DNA of 64,000 nucleotides from Arthrobacter sp. ISL-48 (GCF_018613805.1 NZ_JAGGPL010000008.1:88241-152240), one strand, 5' to 3'; shown: positions 29,933 to 40,128, counted from the first letter of the stretch. The notes: generated by a model not told the origin, from the sequence alone. Program-made: numbers and translations.

Positions 29933-29997
29933 CGGTTGCTCCTAGATGCACGCGGGTGAGATTTGGAACAGGTGAACCGGGGGTGTCTTACGGGCCT

Positions 29998-30061
29998 GCG
30001 ATGAGGCACCGTATGCGTTGCGATCGTTGATGATCAGGGTGATCATCCGGCGCCTCACCGC
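29998..30061 (-). promoter_or_regulatory. Stem-loop element downstream of prpC, copy 1
   Basis: Arms 29998-30011 and 30048-30061 pair at 12 of 14 positions; the two remaining positions are G-U wobbles in RNA read from the minus strand. An inner TGATGATCA/TGATCATC pairing adds to it. It lies between the prpC stop and the 76-residue gene. The same structure is kept at 50892-50950 behind a prpC fragment. It may act as a terminator or processing site that lowers expression of the following genes. Confidence 0.55.
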
Positions 30062-30089
30062 AGGAATTTGGGGGTTGCAAGGATTGCAG

Positions 30090-31226
30090 TTAGACGGAAC
30101 GCTGCCCGGGCCCGTTGTATGCACTCAGCGGCCGGATGAGGGAGTTCGCTGCCGCTTGTTCCATGATGTGCGCGGTCCAGCCCGTGATGCGGCTGGCGAC
30201 GAAGATCGGTGTGAAGGTGGGGGTGTCGAAGCCCATCAGGTGGTAGGTGGGTCCGGCGGGGTAGTCGAGGTTGGGCTTGATGGCCTTGGCCGCGTCCATG
30301 GCCTGCTCCAGCCCGTTGTAGAGCCCCAGGAGTTCGGGCCGGCCGTAGTGGGCGATCATCTTGTCCAGGGCTGCCTTCATGGTGGGGACACGGGAGTCGC
30401 CGTCCTTGTAGACGCGGTGGCCGAAGCCCATGACTTTTTTCTTCTGCGCCAGGGCGTCCTCCATCCAGGTCTTCGCGCGGGCGGCGGCGTCCTCGAGCGA
30501 TTCCTCGGGCCGGATGCCGATTTCGTCGAAGGTGTGCATGACGGCTTCGTTGGCGCCGCCGTGCAGGGGGCCTTTGAGGGCTCCGATGGCAGCGGTCACG
30601 GCGGAGTGCAGGTCTGAGAGGGTGGAGGTGACCACACGGGCGGTGAAGGTTGAGGCGTTGAAGGAGTGTTCTGCGTACAGGATCATCGAGACGTCGAATG
30701 CCGCGACGACCTCGTCCACGGGATCTTCGCCGAAGGTCATCCACAGGAAGTTGGCCGAGTAGCCCAGGTCATCCCGGGGTTCCACGACGTCCTCGCCACG
30801 ACGGCGGCGCTGGTCATAGGCTACGACGGCGGGCATGGCCGCCCACAGGTCTACGGCCTTCGTCATGTTGGCCTCAGGCGAGGAGTCCTCCGCGAGATTG
30901 TGCCGTGCTCCCAGGACAGAGGCCGCCGTGCGGCAGACGTCCATGGGGTGGGCGTCGGTGGGCAGGGTGTCGATCATGGCCTTGAGCGCAGGGTCGAGCG
31001 CCCGGCCGGCCCTTTCACGGGCAGTGAATTCGGCAAGTTGGTCCGGGGTAGGGAGTTCGCCGTTCCAGAGCAGGTAGGCGACTTCCTCGAAGGTGCATTT
31101 GGCGGCGAGCTCCTGGACCGGATATCCCCGGTACAGCAGTGAGTTGGTTTCCGCGTTGACCTTCGAGACGGCGGTGTAGTCCACCACGACGCCGGCGAGG
31201 CCTTTTTTGATCTCTGTATCAGCCAT
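30090..31226 (-). CDS. prpC: 2-methylcitrate synthase (citrate synthase family)
   Basis: Condenses propionyl-CoA with oxaloacetate in the methylcitrate cycle. The 378 residues carry the catalytic His of LHGGANEAVM, the His of GFGHRVYKDGD and the Asp-containing AFDVSMILYAEHSFNAST. The ATG at 31226 (MADTEIKKGLAG) is the family start. Gene order with prpD and prpB supports PrpC rather than the general citrate synthase. prpB ends 28 bases upstream. A 3' fragment of a near copy lies at 50978-51213. Confidence 0.93.
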   Translation of the reverse strand: MADTEIKKGLAGVVVDYTAVSKVNAETNSLLYRGYPVQELAAKCTFEEVAYLLWNGELPTPDQLAEFTARERAGRALDPALKAMIDTLPTDAHPMDVCRTAASVLGARHNLAEDSSPEANMTKAVDLWAAMPAVVAYDQRRRRGEDVVEPRDDLGYSANFLWMTFGEDPVDEVVAAFDVSMILYAEHSFNASTFTARVVTSTLSDLHSAVTAAIGALKGPLHGGANEAVMHTFDEIGIRPEESLEDAAARAKTWMEDALAQKKKVMGFGHRVYKDGDSRVPTMKAALDKMIAHYGRPELLGLYNGLEQAMDAAKAIKPNLDYPAGPTYHLMGFDTPTFTPIFVASRITGWTAHIMEQAAANSLIRPLSAYNGPGQRSV

Positions 31227-31254
31227 GCTGAACTCCTTCGTTGCAGTTCTCGTA

Positions 31255-32160
31255 TTAGTGAATATCGGGGATCTGGAAATTGAAGACGCCCGAGTCGAAT
31301 TTGTTGTAGGCCTCGTAGTCGACAAGGTCATACAACCGCGCGCGCGTCAGCATCTGCGCTACCTGCCCCTCCTGTGTCCCGGCGTCCCTGAGGGCATCCA
31401 GGGTGCGTTCCGCGGCGCCCATAGCACTGCGGAGCAGGGTGACAGGGTAGATGACCATGTTCACGCCGACTGCCTGGAGTTGGTCCACGGTGAAGAGGTC
31501 GCTTTTGCCGAACTCTGTCATGTTGGCCAGGATCGGGACGTCGACGGCGTCGCGGATGGCCTGGAATTCGGACAGGTCCTTCATGGCCTCGGGGAAGATG
31601 GCGTCGGCGCCGGCTTCCACGAGGGCCTTCGCCCGGTCCTGTGCGGCCTGCAGGCCTTCGGTGGCGCGGATGTCGGTCCGGGCCATGATGAGGAAGTTCG
31701 GGTCCCGTCGGGCATCGGCGGCGGCGCGGATGCGTTTGGTCGCGGTGTCCAGGTCCACCACGTTTTTGCCGTCCAGGTGCCCGCAGCGTTTGGGGTTGAA
31801 CTGGTCCTCGATGTGCAGCCCGGCCAGGCCGGCGTTTTCGATTTCCTGGACGGTCCGGGCCACGTTCATGGGCTCACCGAACCCGGTGTCGGCGTCCACT
31901 AGGGAGGGCAGATCGGTCATCCGGGCGATCTGCCCGGCACGGGTGGCCACCTCGGTCAGCGTGGTCAGTCCGATGTCCGGCAGGCCGAGGTCATTGGCCA
32001 GGACCGCGCCGGAAATGTAGACACCGGCGAAGCCTTTCTCCTCGATCAGCCGTGCGGAGAGCGGGTTGAACGCGCCGGGGAACTGCGCGATGGTGCCGGA
32101 CGCGAGCAGCTCCCGCAGCTTGACGCGCTTCTGCTCCGGGGTGGTCTTTGAGTACAGCAT
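31255..32160 (-). CDS. prpB: 2-methylisocitrate lyase
   Basis: Splits 2-methylisocitrate to pyruvate and succinate. The catalytic cysteine loop is PKRCGHLDGK; DADTGFG and EDQ segments bind metal and substrate. 301 residues, usual size. Its ATG directly abuts the prpD stop (32160/32161), so the two are cotranslated. Confidence 0.94.
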   Translation of the reverse strand: MLYSKTTPEQKRVKLRELLASGTIAQFPGAFNPLSARLIEEKGFAGVYISGAVLANDLGLPDIGLTTLTEVATRAGQIARMTDLPSLVDADTGFGEPMNVARTVQEIENAGLAGLHIEDQFNPKRCGHLDGKNVVDLDTATKRIRAAADARRDPNFLIMARTDIRATEGLQAAQDRAKALVEAGADAIFPEAMKDLSEFQAIRDAVDVPILANMTEFGKSDLFTVDQLQAVGVNMVIYPVTLLRSAMGAAERTLDALRDAGTQEGQVAQMLTRARLYDLVDYEAYNKFDSGVFNFQIPDIH

Positions 32161-33681
32161 TTAGAACAGTCCCTCCGGCGCGTCAGAGAGGTTGATGATG
32201 CCGGGGGCGGCGGTGATGTTCAGCTGGTCCAGCTCGCCCGGGCCCAGGTCCGGAAGGGCTTCGGCGGCGGCGAGGAAACGCTCTATTTCGGCTTCCTCCA
32301 CAAGTCCGGCTGCCAGCGTGCGGAACTTGTTGAGGTACTGCTGGCGGGCAAACGGGCGGGCGCCGAGCGGGTGGGCGTCGGCCACGGCGATCTCATCGGT
32401 AATGACGGTCCCGTCGGTGAGGACAATCTCGACCGATCCGCCGAAGGCTTTTTCGTTGATGTCCAGCGAGTGGTAGCGGCGGGTCCACTCGGGGTCTTCC
32501 TCGGTGCTGACCTTATGCCAGAGGTCCACGGTGTCGGGCCGGGCGGCGCGTTCGGGGGAGTAGGAGTGAACGTGGTGCCAGGATCCGTCCTGCAGGGCCA
32601 CGGTGAAGATGTACGGGATGGAGTGGTCCAGGGTCTCCCGTGAGGCGGTGGGGTCGTACTTCTGCGGGTCGTTGGCGCCGGAGCCGATCACGTAGTGCGT
32701 GTGGTGGCTCGTCTTGATCAGGACCGACTTCACGTTGGCGGGGTCAGTGGCCTCCGGGTGCTCCTTGTGCAGCTTGCGGGCCAGATCGATCCAGGCCTGG
32801 GCCTGGTATTCGGCGGAGTGTTCCTTGGTGTAGGTGTCCATGATGGCGCGCTTTTCCTCGCCGGCCTCGGGCAGCGGGACCTCGTAGGCGGCCTCTGGGC
32901 CATCCAGCATCCAGGCAATGACGCCGTCCTCGCCTTCGTAAATCGGCACCGGGGAGGTCTGCCCGCGCATCGCACGGTCCACGGCTTCGACGGCCATCTT
33001 CCCGGCGAACGCCGGGGCGTGGGCTTTCCAGGTGGAAATTTCGCCCTTGCGGGACTGGCGGGTCGCGGTGGTGGTGTGCAGCGCCTGGCCAACGGACTGG
33101 AAGATCGTCTCGACGTCGAGTCCCAGCAGCGTGCCGATGCCCGCAGCGGCGGACGGGCCGAGGTGGGCCACGTGGTCGATCTTGTGCTGGTGCAGGCAGA
33201 TCGCCTTGACCAGATTCACCTGGATCTCATAGCCGGTGGCGATACCGCGGATCAGGTCCGCCCCGCTTGCTCCGACGTGCTGCGCGACGGCCAGGATCGG
33301 CGGGATGTTATCCCCGGGATGGGAATACTCGGCAGCCAGGAACGTGTCGTGGTAATCGAGTTCGCGGACCGCCACGCCGTTGGCCCAGGCAGCCCATTCG
33401 GGGGACACCCGGTCCGTGATGCCGAAGACGCCGGCGCCCTTGCCGTTCGTTGTAGGCGCGTGGGTCAGGGCCTGGGCACGGGCGGCGACGATCGGGCCGC
33501 GGTTCAGGGATGCGATGGCCACGGACGCGTTGTCGATGACCCGGTTGATCACCATCTCAGCTACCAATGGTGCAACCTCGACGGAGTCGGCGGCGACCAC
33601 CGCAATCTTGTGGGCCAACTGGTCTTCACGGGCGAGGTTCTCTTCGCTCTTGTAAACACGGACGTGGTTGAGCTTAACCAT
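32161..33681 (-). CDS. prpD: 2-methylcitrate dehydratase (MmgE/PrpD family)
   Basis: Dehydrates 2-methylcitrate in the methylcitrate cycle. 506 residues with family features [18 protein letters not shown] and [11 protein letters not shown]. It is the first enzyme gene after the GntR regulator (9-base gap) and before prpB and prpC. GGAGC upstream of its ATG provides a ribosome binding site within the end of the regulator gene. Confidence 0.93.
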   Translation of the reverse strand: MVKLNHVRVYKSEENLAREDQLAHKIAVVAADSVEVAPLVAEMVINRVIDNASVAIASLNRGPIVAARAQALTHAPTTNGKGAGVFGITDRVSPEWAAWANGVAVRELDYHDTFLAAEYSHPGDNIPPILAVAQHVGASGADLIRGIATGYEIQVNLVKAICLHQHKIDHVAHLGPSAAAGIGTLLGLDVETIFQSVGQALHTTTATRQSRKGEISTWKAHAPAFAGKMAVEAVDRAMRGQTSPVPIYEGEDGVIAWMLDGPEAAYEVPLPEAGEEKRAIMDTYTKEHSAEYQAQAWIDLARKLHKEHPEATDPANVKSVLIKTSHHTHYVIGSGANDPQKYDPTASRETLDHSIPYIFTVALQDGSWHHVHSYSPERAARPDTVDLWHKVSTEEDPEWTRRYHSLDINEKAFGGSVEIVLTDGTVITDEIAVADAHPLGARPFARQQYLNKFRTLAAGLVEEAEIERFLAAAEALPDLGPGELDQLNITAAPGIINLSDAPEGLF

Positions 33682-33690
33682 GGGGCTCCT

Positions 33691-34332
33691 TCAGTGGGGC
33701 GTGTGGGTGGCTTTGATATGGGAAAGGCTGCGGTGCAAATGAACAGTTGTGGCCGCCTCGGCAAGCCGGGGATTCCCCGCGACTATGGCCTCGGCAATGG
33801 CAGCGTGCTCCGCGGCAGCGGCTGTGAGCCTGCCATCGTCGTCGGCCGCCAGCCGCCGGACCCGGACAAGGTGCACGCGCAAGCTGCGCATGGCCTGGGC
33901 AAGGTAGGAGTTGGCGATAGCGGCGTCGATGGCCTCATCCAACCGGCCCACCAGCGCGTAATAGGCGTGGCGGGTGGGGTCAGCCGCGCCCAGGAGCAAT
34001 GGAGCGTCACGGAGTTCCGCGTGGAGCGCAGCGAAGACGCTGGCCTCTCCCCGTTGCGCAGCCAGGGCTGCTGCCCTGCACTCTAGGATTTCGCGCAACT
34101 CGAAGAGCTCGTCGACGTCCTCCAACGAGATATCGGTGACGACGACGCCGCGACCCCGGGCAGTCTGCGTGAGACCTTCGGCGCTTAGTCTGCCAAGGGC
34201 CTCCCGGAGAGGTGTTCGGGAGAGGCCGAGCCGTTCAGATTGTTCGACTTCAGCCAGAACAGTTCCCGGCAGAAGACGCCACTCGACGATGTCTTCACGG
34301 AGGGTCCTGTAAGCCCGTTCACTGGCACGCAT
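33691..34332 (-). CDS. GntR/FCD-family regulator of the prp genes
   Basis: N-terminal winged helix (about residues 5-65; SRTPLREALGRLSAEGL) and C-terminal FCD ligand domain with the metal-binding His and acidic residues (ELREILECRAAAL, AEHAAIAEAI). It precedes prpD by 9 bases, so it heads the operon. Two in-frame starts exist: ATG 34350 and ATG 34332. The second is preferred because TACACT (34340-34345) sits seven bases upstream in the leaderless arrangement and overlaps an operator-like TGTATACA. It probably represses its own operon and senses a methylcitrate-cycle intermediate (inferred). Confidence 0.85.
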   Translation of the reverse strand: MRASERAYRTLREDIVEWRLLPGTVLAEVEQSERLGLSRTPLREALGRLSAEGLTQTARGRGVVVTDISLEDVDELFELREILECRAAALAAQRGEASVFAALHAELRDAPLLLGAADPTRHAYYALVGRLDEAIDAAIANSYLAQAMRSLRVHLVRVRRLAADDDGRLTAAAAEHAAIAEAIVAGNPRLAEAATTVHLHRSLSHIKATHTPH

Positions 34333-34339
34333 AAAAGCG

Positions 34340-34401
34340 AGTGTATACATAGTCGGGATTCGAGCGCAATAAAACGAAGAAAACCGCGCACCTTGTATAC
34401 A
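34340..34401. promoter_or_regulatory. Paired operator-like palindromes upstream of the GntR/prp operon
   Basis: The perfect palindrome TGTATACA occurs at 34342-34349 and again at 34394-34401, with centres 52 bases apart (about five helical turns). FCD-type GntR regulators bind such short AT-rich palindromes. The first copy overlaps the predicted -10 box TACACT, which suggests autorepression. The second lies toward the divergent pnt side. Confidence 0.55.
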
Positions 34402-34560
34402 TTAGATGTTTGGAGGCAGGTATTCCGGGAACGCCTGGGTGAATGGCCAGTGCAGGAACTGGCGGAATTGGCCCGCTACATGGGGAGGCTGACTTCCATG
34501 TACGAGTGTGACGGGTTCCCGAAGGATGGGCCCGCGGCACGCGACGACGAGGACAGCTGA
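34402..34560 (+). pseudogene. Possible MarR-type regulator C-terminal fragment
   Basis: An open frame ending at the TGA 34558-34560 reads LGEWPVQELAELARYMGRL, resembling the last helix of MarR regulators. No winged-helix DNA-binding part precedes it; upstream bases belong to the GntR gene and its operators. It may be a relic. Nothing else is seen in the 310 bases before pntA (34402-34710). Confidence 0.3.
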
Positions 34561-34710
34561 CGGGTGTCTCGGGACGAAGGTGTTCCCGAAGACACTGAGG
34601 GAGAGTCAGCGACACATCTTGCTGGCTGGTTCTTTGGAGAAGCGAATTGATACCTGGTACGCCGGGCCGCGGAATTCTGCGGCCGGTTGGTTGGACGAAA
34701 GAGAGTAAAA

Positions 34711-36276
34711 GTGACACGTATTGGCATCGTGGCCGAGTTGGGTCGCGAGACGAGGGTGGCGGCGACGCCTGCCACTGTCAGGCAGCTGTTGGGGCTGGGT
34801 TACGAGGTTGTGGTTGAGAAGGGCGCGGGGGAGTCCGCGTCCTTCCGCGACGATGCGTATGCCGAGGCGGGTGCCCTGATTGTGGGCGCCGATGAGGCGT
34901 GGGGCAGTGAGGTTGTGCTGAGGGTCAATCCGCCTACTGAGGATGAGATCGGCCGTTTGGCCGAGGGTGCGACGCTCATTGGCTCGTTGAGCCCTGGGCT
35001 GCGGCCGGAGCTGGTGGAGGCGTTGGCGGCGCGGCCGATTACGGCGCTGGCGTTGGATGCGGTGCCGCGGATTTCCCGGGCGCAGTCGATGGATGTGCTG
35101 AGCTCGATGGCGAACATTGCCGGGTACCGGGCTGTGATTGAGGCCGCGCACGAGTTCGGCCGGTTCTTCACGGGCCAGGTGACGGCGGCGGGCAAGGTGC
35201 CGCCGGCGAAGGTGCTGGTTGCCGGCGCCGGGGTTGCGGGTTTGGCAGCGATCGGCGCGGCGTCCAGTTTGGGTGCGATCGTGCGGGCGACTGATCCGAG
35301 GCCTGAGGTCGCTGACCAGGTGAAGTCCATCGGCGGGACCTACCTCAAGGTCGAGGTCGAGGAGGAGATGAAGTCCACTGACGGGTACGCGAAGGCCACG
35401 TCCGAAGCGTACGACCGGCGCGCCGCGGAGACTTACACGGAGCAGGCCAGGGATGTGGACATCATCATCACCACGGCCCTGATTCCGGGGCGTCCTGCGC
35501 CGAAGCTGCTCACGGCCGAGGATGTGGCGGGCATGAAGCCGGGCAGCGTGATCGTCGACATGGCTGCCGGGCAGGGCGGGAACGTGGAAGGCTCGGTCGC
35601 CGGGGAACGGGTGGTCACGGACAACGGGGTGGTGATCCTGGGCTACACGGATCTTCCGGCCCGGTTGCCGGCCCAGGCCTCCCAGTTGTACGGGACGAAC
35701 ATGCTGAACCTCCTCAAGCTTCTGACCAAGGACAAGGACGGGGTCCTGCGGATTGATTTTGAGGACGTCGTCCAGCGGTCGGTGACCGTGGTGCGGGACG
35801 GTGAGAAAACCTGGCCCCCGCCACCGGTCCAGGTCTCCGCCGCGCCCCCGGCGCAGGCTCAAGCCATCCAGACCGGTGAGGGCGCTACCGGAACGTCTGC
35901 GAAGAAGACCGGGCTGGGACCGGTCGGTAAGGCCGCCCTGTTTGCCGCGGGCATCGCTGTGCTGTTTGGGATCAACGCGGTGGCCCCGGCGCCGCTGCCG
36001 CAGCACTTCACGGTGCTTATGCTCTCGGTCGTGGTCGGCTTCTATGTCATCGGGAAGGTGCACCACGCCCTGCACACCCCGCTGATGTCCGTCACCAACG
36101 CGATCTCCGGGATCATCGTCGTCGGTGCGCTGCTGCAGGTCACCTCAGAGAACCTCCTCATGCAGGTCCTGGCCGCCGTCGCGGTCCTGCTGGCCAGCAT
36201 CAACATCTTCGGCGGCTTCGCCGTCACCCGACGCATGCTCGCGATGTTCTCCCGCGGAGACGGGGCACGTAAATGA
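34711..36276 (+). CDS. pntA: NAD(P) transhydrogenase, alpha subunit
   Basis: Proton-pumping transhydrogenase subunit that binds NAD(H). Domain I (residues 1 to about 385) has [15 protein letters not shown] and the mobile-loop [12 protein letters not shown] region; a Pro/Ala/Gln linker follows; the last 100 residues form four membrane helices. GTG at 34711, after GAAAGAGAG, gives 521 residues; an in-frame TTG at 34687 is less likely. Alpha is a single gene rather than split into pntAA and pntAB. The stop lies just before the pntB start region. Confidence 0.94.
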   Translation: MTRIGIVAELGRETRVAATPATVRQLLGLGYEVVVEKGAGESASFRDDAYAEAGALIVGADEAWGSEVVLRVNPPTEDEIGRLAEGATLIGSLSPGLRPELVEALAARPITALALDAVPRISRAQSMDVLSSMANIAGYRAVIEAAHEFGRFFTGQVTAAGKVPPAKVLVAGAGVAGLAAIGAASSLGAIVRATDPRPEVADQVKSIGGTYLKVEVEEEMKSTDGYAKATSEAYDRRAAETYTEQARDVDIIITTALIPGRPAPKLLTAEDVAGMKPGSVIVDMAAGQGGNVEGSVAGERVVTDNGVVILGYTDLPARLPAQASQLYGTNMLNLLKLLTKDKDGVLRIDFEDVVQRSVTVVRDGEKTWPPPPVQVSAAPPAQAQAIQTGEGATGTSAKKTGLGPVGKAALFAAGIAVLFGINAVAPAPLPQHFTVLMLSVVVGFYVIGKVHHALHTPLMSVTNAISGIIVVGALLQVTSENLLMQVLAAVAVLLASINIFGGFAVTRRMLAMFSRGDGARK

Positions 36277-36323
36277 GCGCCGTACCCGAAGCAGCAGCCC
36301 GAATTCTATCGAGGAGCTTTACC

Positions 36324-37748
36324 GTGTCTGACACCGTCTCCGGTCCGTTGACCGCGGAATCCATTGCGGGGGCGGCCTACGTCGTCGCGGCCCTGCTGTT
36401 TATCCTCAGCCTTGCCGGTCTGAGCAAGCATGAGAAGGCCCGGGCAGGTGTCATCTACGGCATCACCGGGATGGTCATCGCCCTCGCGGCCACTGTCTGG
36501 CTGACCCTCCAGGGCGCCTGGGGCAAAGACCACGCACTGACCGGCCTGGCCCTGCTCGTGGCAGCGGTCCTGGCGGGCGGCGCCATCGGGCTCTGGCGCG
36601 CCCGCGTGGTGGAAATGACCGGCATGCCCGAGCTCATCGCGCTGCTGCACAGCTTCGTGGGCTTGGCCGCAGTGCTCGTGGGCTGGAACGGCCACCTGGA
36701 GACTCCGGACCTTTCCGAGTCCCTCATGGACGTCCATCATGCCGAGGTCTTCATCGGCGTCTTCATCGGGGCCGTGACCTTCACCGGGTCCATCGTCGCG
36801 TTCCTGAAGCTCTCGGCACGGATGAAGTCCTCACCACTGATGCTCCCGGGCAAAAATGCCATCAACCTTGGCGCCCTCGCCGCGTTCGTCGCCCTGACCG
36901 TCTGGTACGTCAACGACTCCCAGCTGTGGCTCCTCGTCGTCGTCACCCTCCTTGCCCTGGGGCTGGGCTGGCACCTGGTGGCCTCCATTGGCGGTGGTGA
37001 CATGCCCGTCGTCGTGTCCATGCTTAACAGCTACTCCGGTTGGGCCGCGGCTGCGGCGGGCTTCCTGCTGAACAACGACCTGCTCATCATCACCGGCGCC
37101 CTGGTCGGTTCCTCGGGTGCTTATCTGTCCTACATCATGTGCAAGGCCATGAACCGGTCCTTTATCTCCGTGATCGCCGGCGGGTTCGGGATCGCCGCAC
37201 CCACTGCAGCGAACAAAGAGTACGGTGAGCACCGCGAGATCACGGCCCAGGCCACCGCGGACATGCTGACCAACGCCTCCAGCGTCGTCATCACTCCCGG
37301 CTACGGCATGGCAGTGGCCCAGGCCCAGTACCCTGTCGCCGAACTCGCCCACCAGCTGCGCGAACGCGGCGTGAACGTCAGGTTCGGGATCCACCCCGTC
37401 GCCGGCCGCCTGCCCGGGCACATGAACGTGCTCCTCGCCGAAGCGAAAGTCCCCTACGACATCGTCCTCGAAATGGACGAAATCAATGATGACCTCGACG
37501 GGACCTCCGTGGTCCTCGTCATCGGAGCGAACGACACCGTCAACCCCTCAGCGGCTGAGGACCCGTCCAGCCCGATCGCCGGGATGCCCGTACTTCGGGT
37601 CTGGGAAGCCGAGAACGTCATCGTGTTCAAACGATCCATGGCCGCCGGCTACGCCGGCGTCCAAAACCCACTCTTCTTTCGTGACAACTCCCAGATGCTC
37701 TTCGGCGACGCCAAACAACGCGTCGAAGACATCCTCCGCGCATTCTAA
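36324..37748 (+). CDS. pntB: NAD(P) transhydrogenase, beta subunit
   Basis: Membrane subunit with NADP(H)-binding domain III. About nine membrane helices span residues 10-270; domain III has [10 protein letters not shown] and [14 protein letters not shown], and ends with the NADP-binding [10 protein letters not shown] and [10 protein letters not shown] segments. The GTG at 36324 follows GAGGAG (36311-36316) at seven bases and gives 474 residues. An upstream ATG at 36273, overlapping the pntA stop, would add 17 residues. Works with PntA to supply NADPH. Confidence 0.93.
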   Translation: MSDTVSGPLTAESIAGAAYVVAALLFILSLAGLSKHEKARAGVIYGITGMVIALAATVWLTLQGAWGKDHALTGLALLVAAVLAGGAIGLWRARVVEMTGMPELIALLHSFVGLAAVLVGWNGHLETPDLSESLMDVHHAEVFIGVFIGAVTFTGSIVAFLKLSARMKSSPLMLPGKNAINLGALAAFVALTVWYVNDSQLWLLVVVTLLALGLGWHLVASIGGGDMPVVVSMLNSYSGWAAAAAGFLLNNDLLIITGALVGSSGAYLSYIMCKAMNRSFISVIAGGFGIAAPTAANKEYGEHREITAQATADMLTNASSVVITPGYGMAVAQAQYPVAELAHQLRERGVNVRFGIHPVAGRLPGHMNVLLAEAKVPYDIVLEMDEINDDLDGTSVVLVIGANDTVNPSAAEDPSSPIAGMPVLRVWEAENVIVFKRSMAAGYAGVQNPLFFRDNSQMLFGDAKQRVEDILRAF

Positions 37749-37971
37749 CGAGAGAGAAGACCATGCGAAGACGCCAGGTTCCTCCCAACGGCCCTGTCCA
37801 GAAGGCATTGCGATCGAGTGTGCCGGATCGGACTCCCTGCGAGGAAGCCTTGGCACCCCGACAAGCCATCAACATGGTTAGTTATCTGCACTTCCCGTCC
37901 GCGCGCCGTCTGTCGTTTTAACGTCGGGTTGTAGGGATGGAACTGCAGGAGGATTTCCAGGTTCCGTCAGG

Positions 37972-38136
37972 CAGTACCGGCGGCCCAACGGCGAGGTCGT
38001 CGGTCTTCTCGTCGTCACACCCTCAAGAAACGATCGGGAGAGGGTCATACCGATGGCGCCGGAGCTGCTGCACGTCATCGCAGAGGTCATCCGCCGGCAC
38101 ACGGACGGTCTCGGGAGCATCCCGCTGGTTCGCCGG
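37972..38136 (+). pseudogene. Large tyrosine recombinase fragment
   Basis: The frame reads QYRRPNGEVVGLLVV, then RNDRERVIPMAPELLHVIAE and VIRRHTDGLGSIPLVRR, matching the middle of large site-specific tyrosine recombinases found on actinobacterial mobile elements. Neither the catalytic C-terminal Arg-His-Tyr part nor the N-terminus is present. The 220 bases between pntB and this fragment hold no recognised gene. Confidence 0.5.
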
Positions 38137-38640
38137 TCCACGCTGACGGGGATGGACCCTGCCAACAGTGTCCATCCCCGTTGTTCACAAACGATCATCA
38201 ACAGCAATAGGGGCGGGCCCTGGCAGCCACCGGCGCCGTGGGGACGAGCACAAGGAGATCCAGTCGCGAGGCGGGTCTGAACCCATGAAAACTGGCAGTT
38301 TTGTGCATAGACCGTCTGTGTTCACGTTTTGCGATCCTAGGGCAAGAGGATGCCCCGAGGACGGCGCCATCACCCGCATCTTCAGCCCTGCGTGCTCCAG
38401 TACGAGATCTACAAGAACGCCGATGGCATATAAATGCAGCATGGGTTTTACGCAAACAGCTGCCCTCTCCGACCACTCCGAGCTCGCTGCCCAAGGTCAG
38501 GCCGATTGGGTGGCGGCGACGGAATTGATCAACCTCGTCGCACTCGGGGACCATCCAGCCGACTGGCTCGAGACACGCCAGATTCCCCGCGGCACCGTCT
38601 ACTCAGCGGGGGACCGCAAGGGACCGATGGAACCCAAGGC
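38137..38640. other. Stretch without a recognised gene
   Basis: A plus-strand open frame runs from 38168 to 38734 but it overlaps the IclR gene end and has no family resemblance; its segment SDHSELAAQGQADWVAATEL is protein-like and might be a relic. Codon bias is weak. I see no RNA gene or repeat. Confidence 0.4.
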
Positions 38641-39552
38641 TCAGAGCGGTTCTCCCAGTCCATGGGCGATAGCCATGGCAGCCCGCACCAGCATTCCCCC
38701 GAACTTTTCTTGCAACTCGTCAGACATTCGATGAATTGGGATTGAGATGCCGATCCCAGCAACTCCTACCCCGGCAACAACGATGGGCGCTGCAATGCCG
38801 TGGACGCCTTCCTGCCACTGCTGGTCGTTCACTGCGTAGCCTCGCGCTCTGGTCTGTTGGATGGCGGCGGCCAGGGCGTCGGGTTCCGTAATGGTAAACG
38901 GCGTGTAGGCAGTAAGTCCCCGAGATAGTATCCCGGCGACCTCCTCGTCCGACCAAGTGGAGAGAAGGGCGTGCCCGTTGGCGGAGGCTAAAAGTGGAAT
39001 CGACATGCCCGGTGAGACGTGGGCTCGCACCGCCTGAGGGCTATCGAGGCACTCGAGGACGAAAACCGAATCCCCTTTTACTGTCGATAGATGGATGGTC
39101 TCGCGGGTCTCCTCACGAAGCTGCTCCATCACCGGTAACGCTATAGTGCGGAGATCATTCTCAGATTGGTGTCGCTGCCCCAACTGGAACATTTTCGGTG
39201 TCAGAGTCCACCGGGTCACGGGGCCGTGAACCTCGGCGGCCCAACCTCCCTCTTGAAGGGTGCGGAGCATCCGCTGTACGGACGACTTCGGGAGTTCCAA
39301 GTCTCTGGCCAACTGCGATACGCCCGTAAGCTCAGGCTCGGTAAGCCGTTCCAGCACCCGCAATGCCGTCAACACGCTTCTCACACCGTCACTGGCCAAC
39401 CGATGCCTCCATATGTAGCTGACAATTGCAACTTGTCTCGCCAGCTTACTGCGTCCCGTAGTACTCGCCGGGACTTCAATGTCCACCTGCACGGACGGCT
39501 CTGGAACTCCGCGCGGAGTGAGCGAAGGCCCAGGTCCCCACTCAGCGGTCAT
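38641..39552 (-). CDS. IclR-family transcriptional regulator
   Basis: Winged helix in the first third (VRSVLTALRVLERLTEP, then ARDLELPKSSVQRMLRTLQ) and a C-terminal effector domain (SPGMSIPLLASANGHALLS, GYAVNDQQWQEGVHGIAAPI). ATG 39552 gives 303 residues with an N-terminal extension of about 45; the open frame reaches 39684. No catabolic genes adjoin it, so its target is unknown; the segments around it are relics, which suggests it was left behind or recently moved. Confidence 0.85.
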   Translation of the reverse strand: MTAEWGPGPSLTPRGVPEPSVQVDIEVPASTTGRSKLARQVAIVSYIWRHRLASDGVRSVLTALRVLERLTEPELTGVSQLARDLELPKSSVQRMLRTLQEGGWAAEVHGPVTRWTLTPKMFQLGQRHQSENDLRTIALPVMEQLREETRETIHLSTVKGDSVFVLECLDSPQAVRAHVSPGMSIPLLASANGHALLSTWSDEEVAGILSRGLTAYTPFTITEPDALAAAIQQTRARGYAVNDQQWQEGVHGIAAPIVVAGVGVAGIGISIPIHRMSDELQEKFGGMLVRAAMAIAHGLGEPL

Positions 39553-39719
39553 TAAGTACGGAGACTGCTTAGAACCAGCGGGATCCCTCTTGGGAGGAAT
39601 CGCTGTTAGTAACCGGCAGGTGACGCCTAGCATCACGATCTTTTCTTCACATCCAAAATTTATGGAAGCCACTCCAGCAGACAAGCGATTCGCATGCTGG
39701 TCCCTATCTTGGGTATGGC

Positions 39720-39745
39720 GCCCCGGCCCTGGTGAGGGCCGGGGC
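39720..39745. terminator. Perfect GC-rich stem-loop
   Basis: GCCCCGGCCCT (39720-39730) and AGGGCCGGGGC (39735-39745) form 11 perfect pairs with a GGTG loop. No gene ends nearby on the plus strand. It is either an orphan terminator or part of a lost element. Confidence 0.55.
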
Positions 39746-40066
39746 AGTCAGTTGGTCCTTCAACTTCCAAGGGAACCGTAAAGTTGCCCATCGCTTCAGG
39801 ACTACCGACATCGAAACGTTCGGGTGAAAGGTCCGAAGGCTGAGAATGTCAATCTGATCTGGCCCACTTTTCTCGTGAATCGCAGATTGAACGGGACCCA
39901 CTTCACGGCACGCCGGTTGGCAATCTGCAGGTGATAGGGAGCAGTCGTGACCGCCGATTGCCGCTCACAAATCGCGACTGAGCCAACGCTTGTGACCGCC
40001 TCCGGAGCGGTTACAAGCCCGTGCGCCGGCACCAGCGACTCGGGCTTCCGGGTTCAGGGTCCGGAG

Positions 40067-40128
40067 GAACACTCTGTCGTGCACTTTCCACACATCAAGG
40101 TGCGGCGTGAACGGGCGGCGCACCGAGC
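40067..40128 (-). pseudogene. MmcQ/YjbR-like gene fragment
   Basis: The minus-strand reading RRPFTPHLDVWKVHDRVFL matches GRPFTPHLDVWKVRDKVFL of the intact gene at 58282-58641. Similarity stops on both sides, so this is a 60-base remnant of a related gene 18 kb away. Confidence 0.6.

Noticed and set aside
32695..34086. Plus-strand open frame of 463 codons across prpD and the GntR gene
   Set aside because: Antisense to the prp operon; composition follows codon shadowing, no motif.
34606..36075. Minus-strand open frame of 489 codons over pntA
   Set aside because: Arginine/histidine-rich antisense shadow of a GC-rich gene; no motif, no ribosome binding site.
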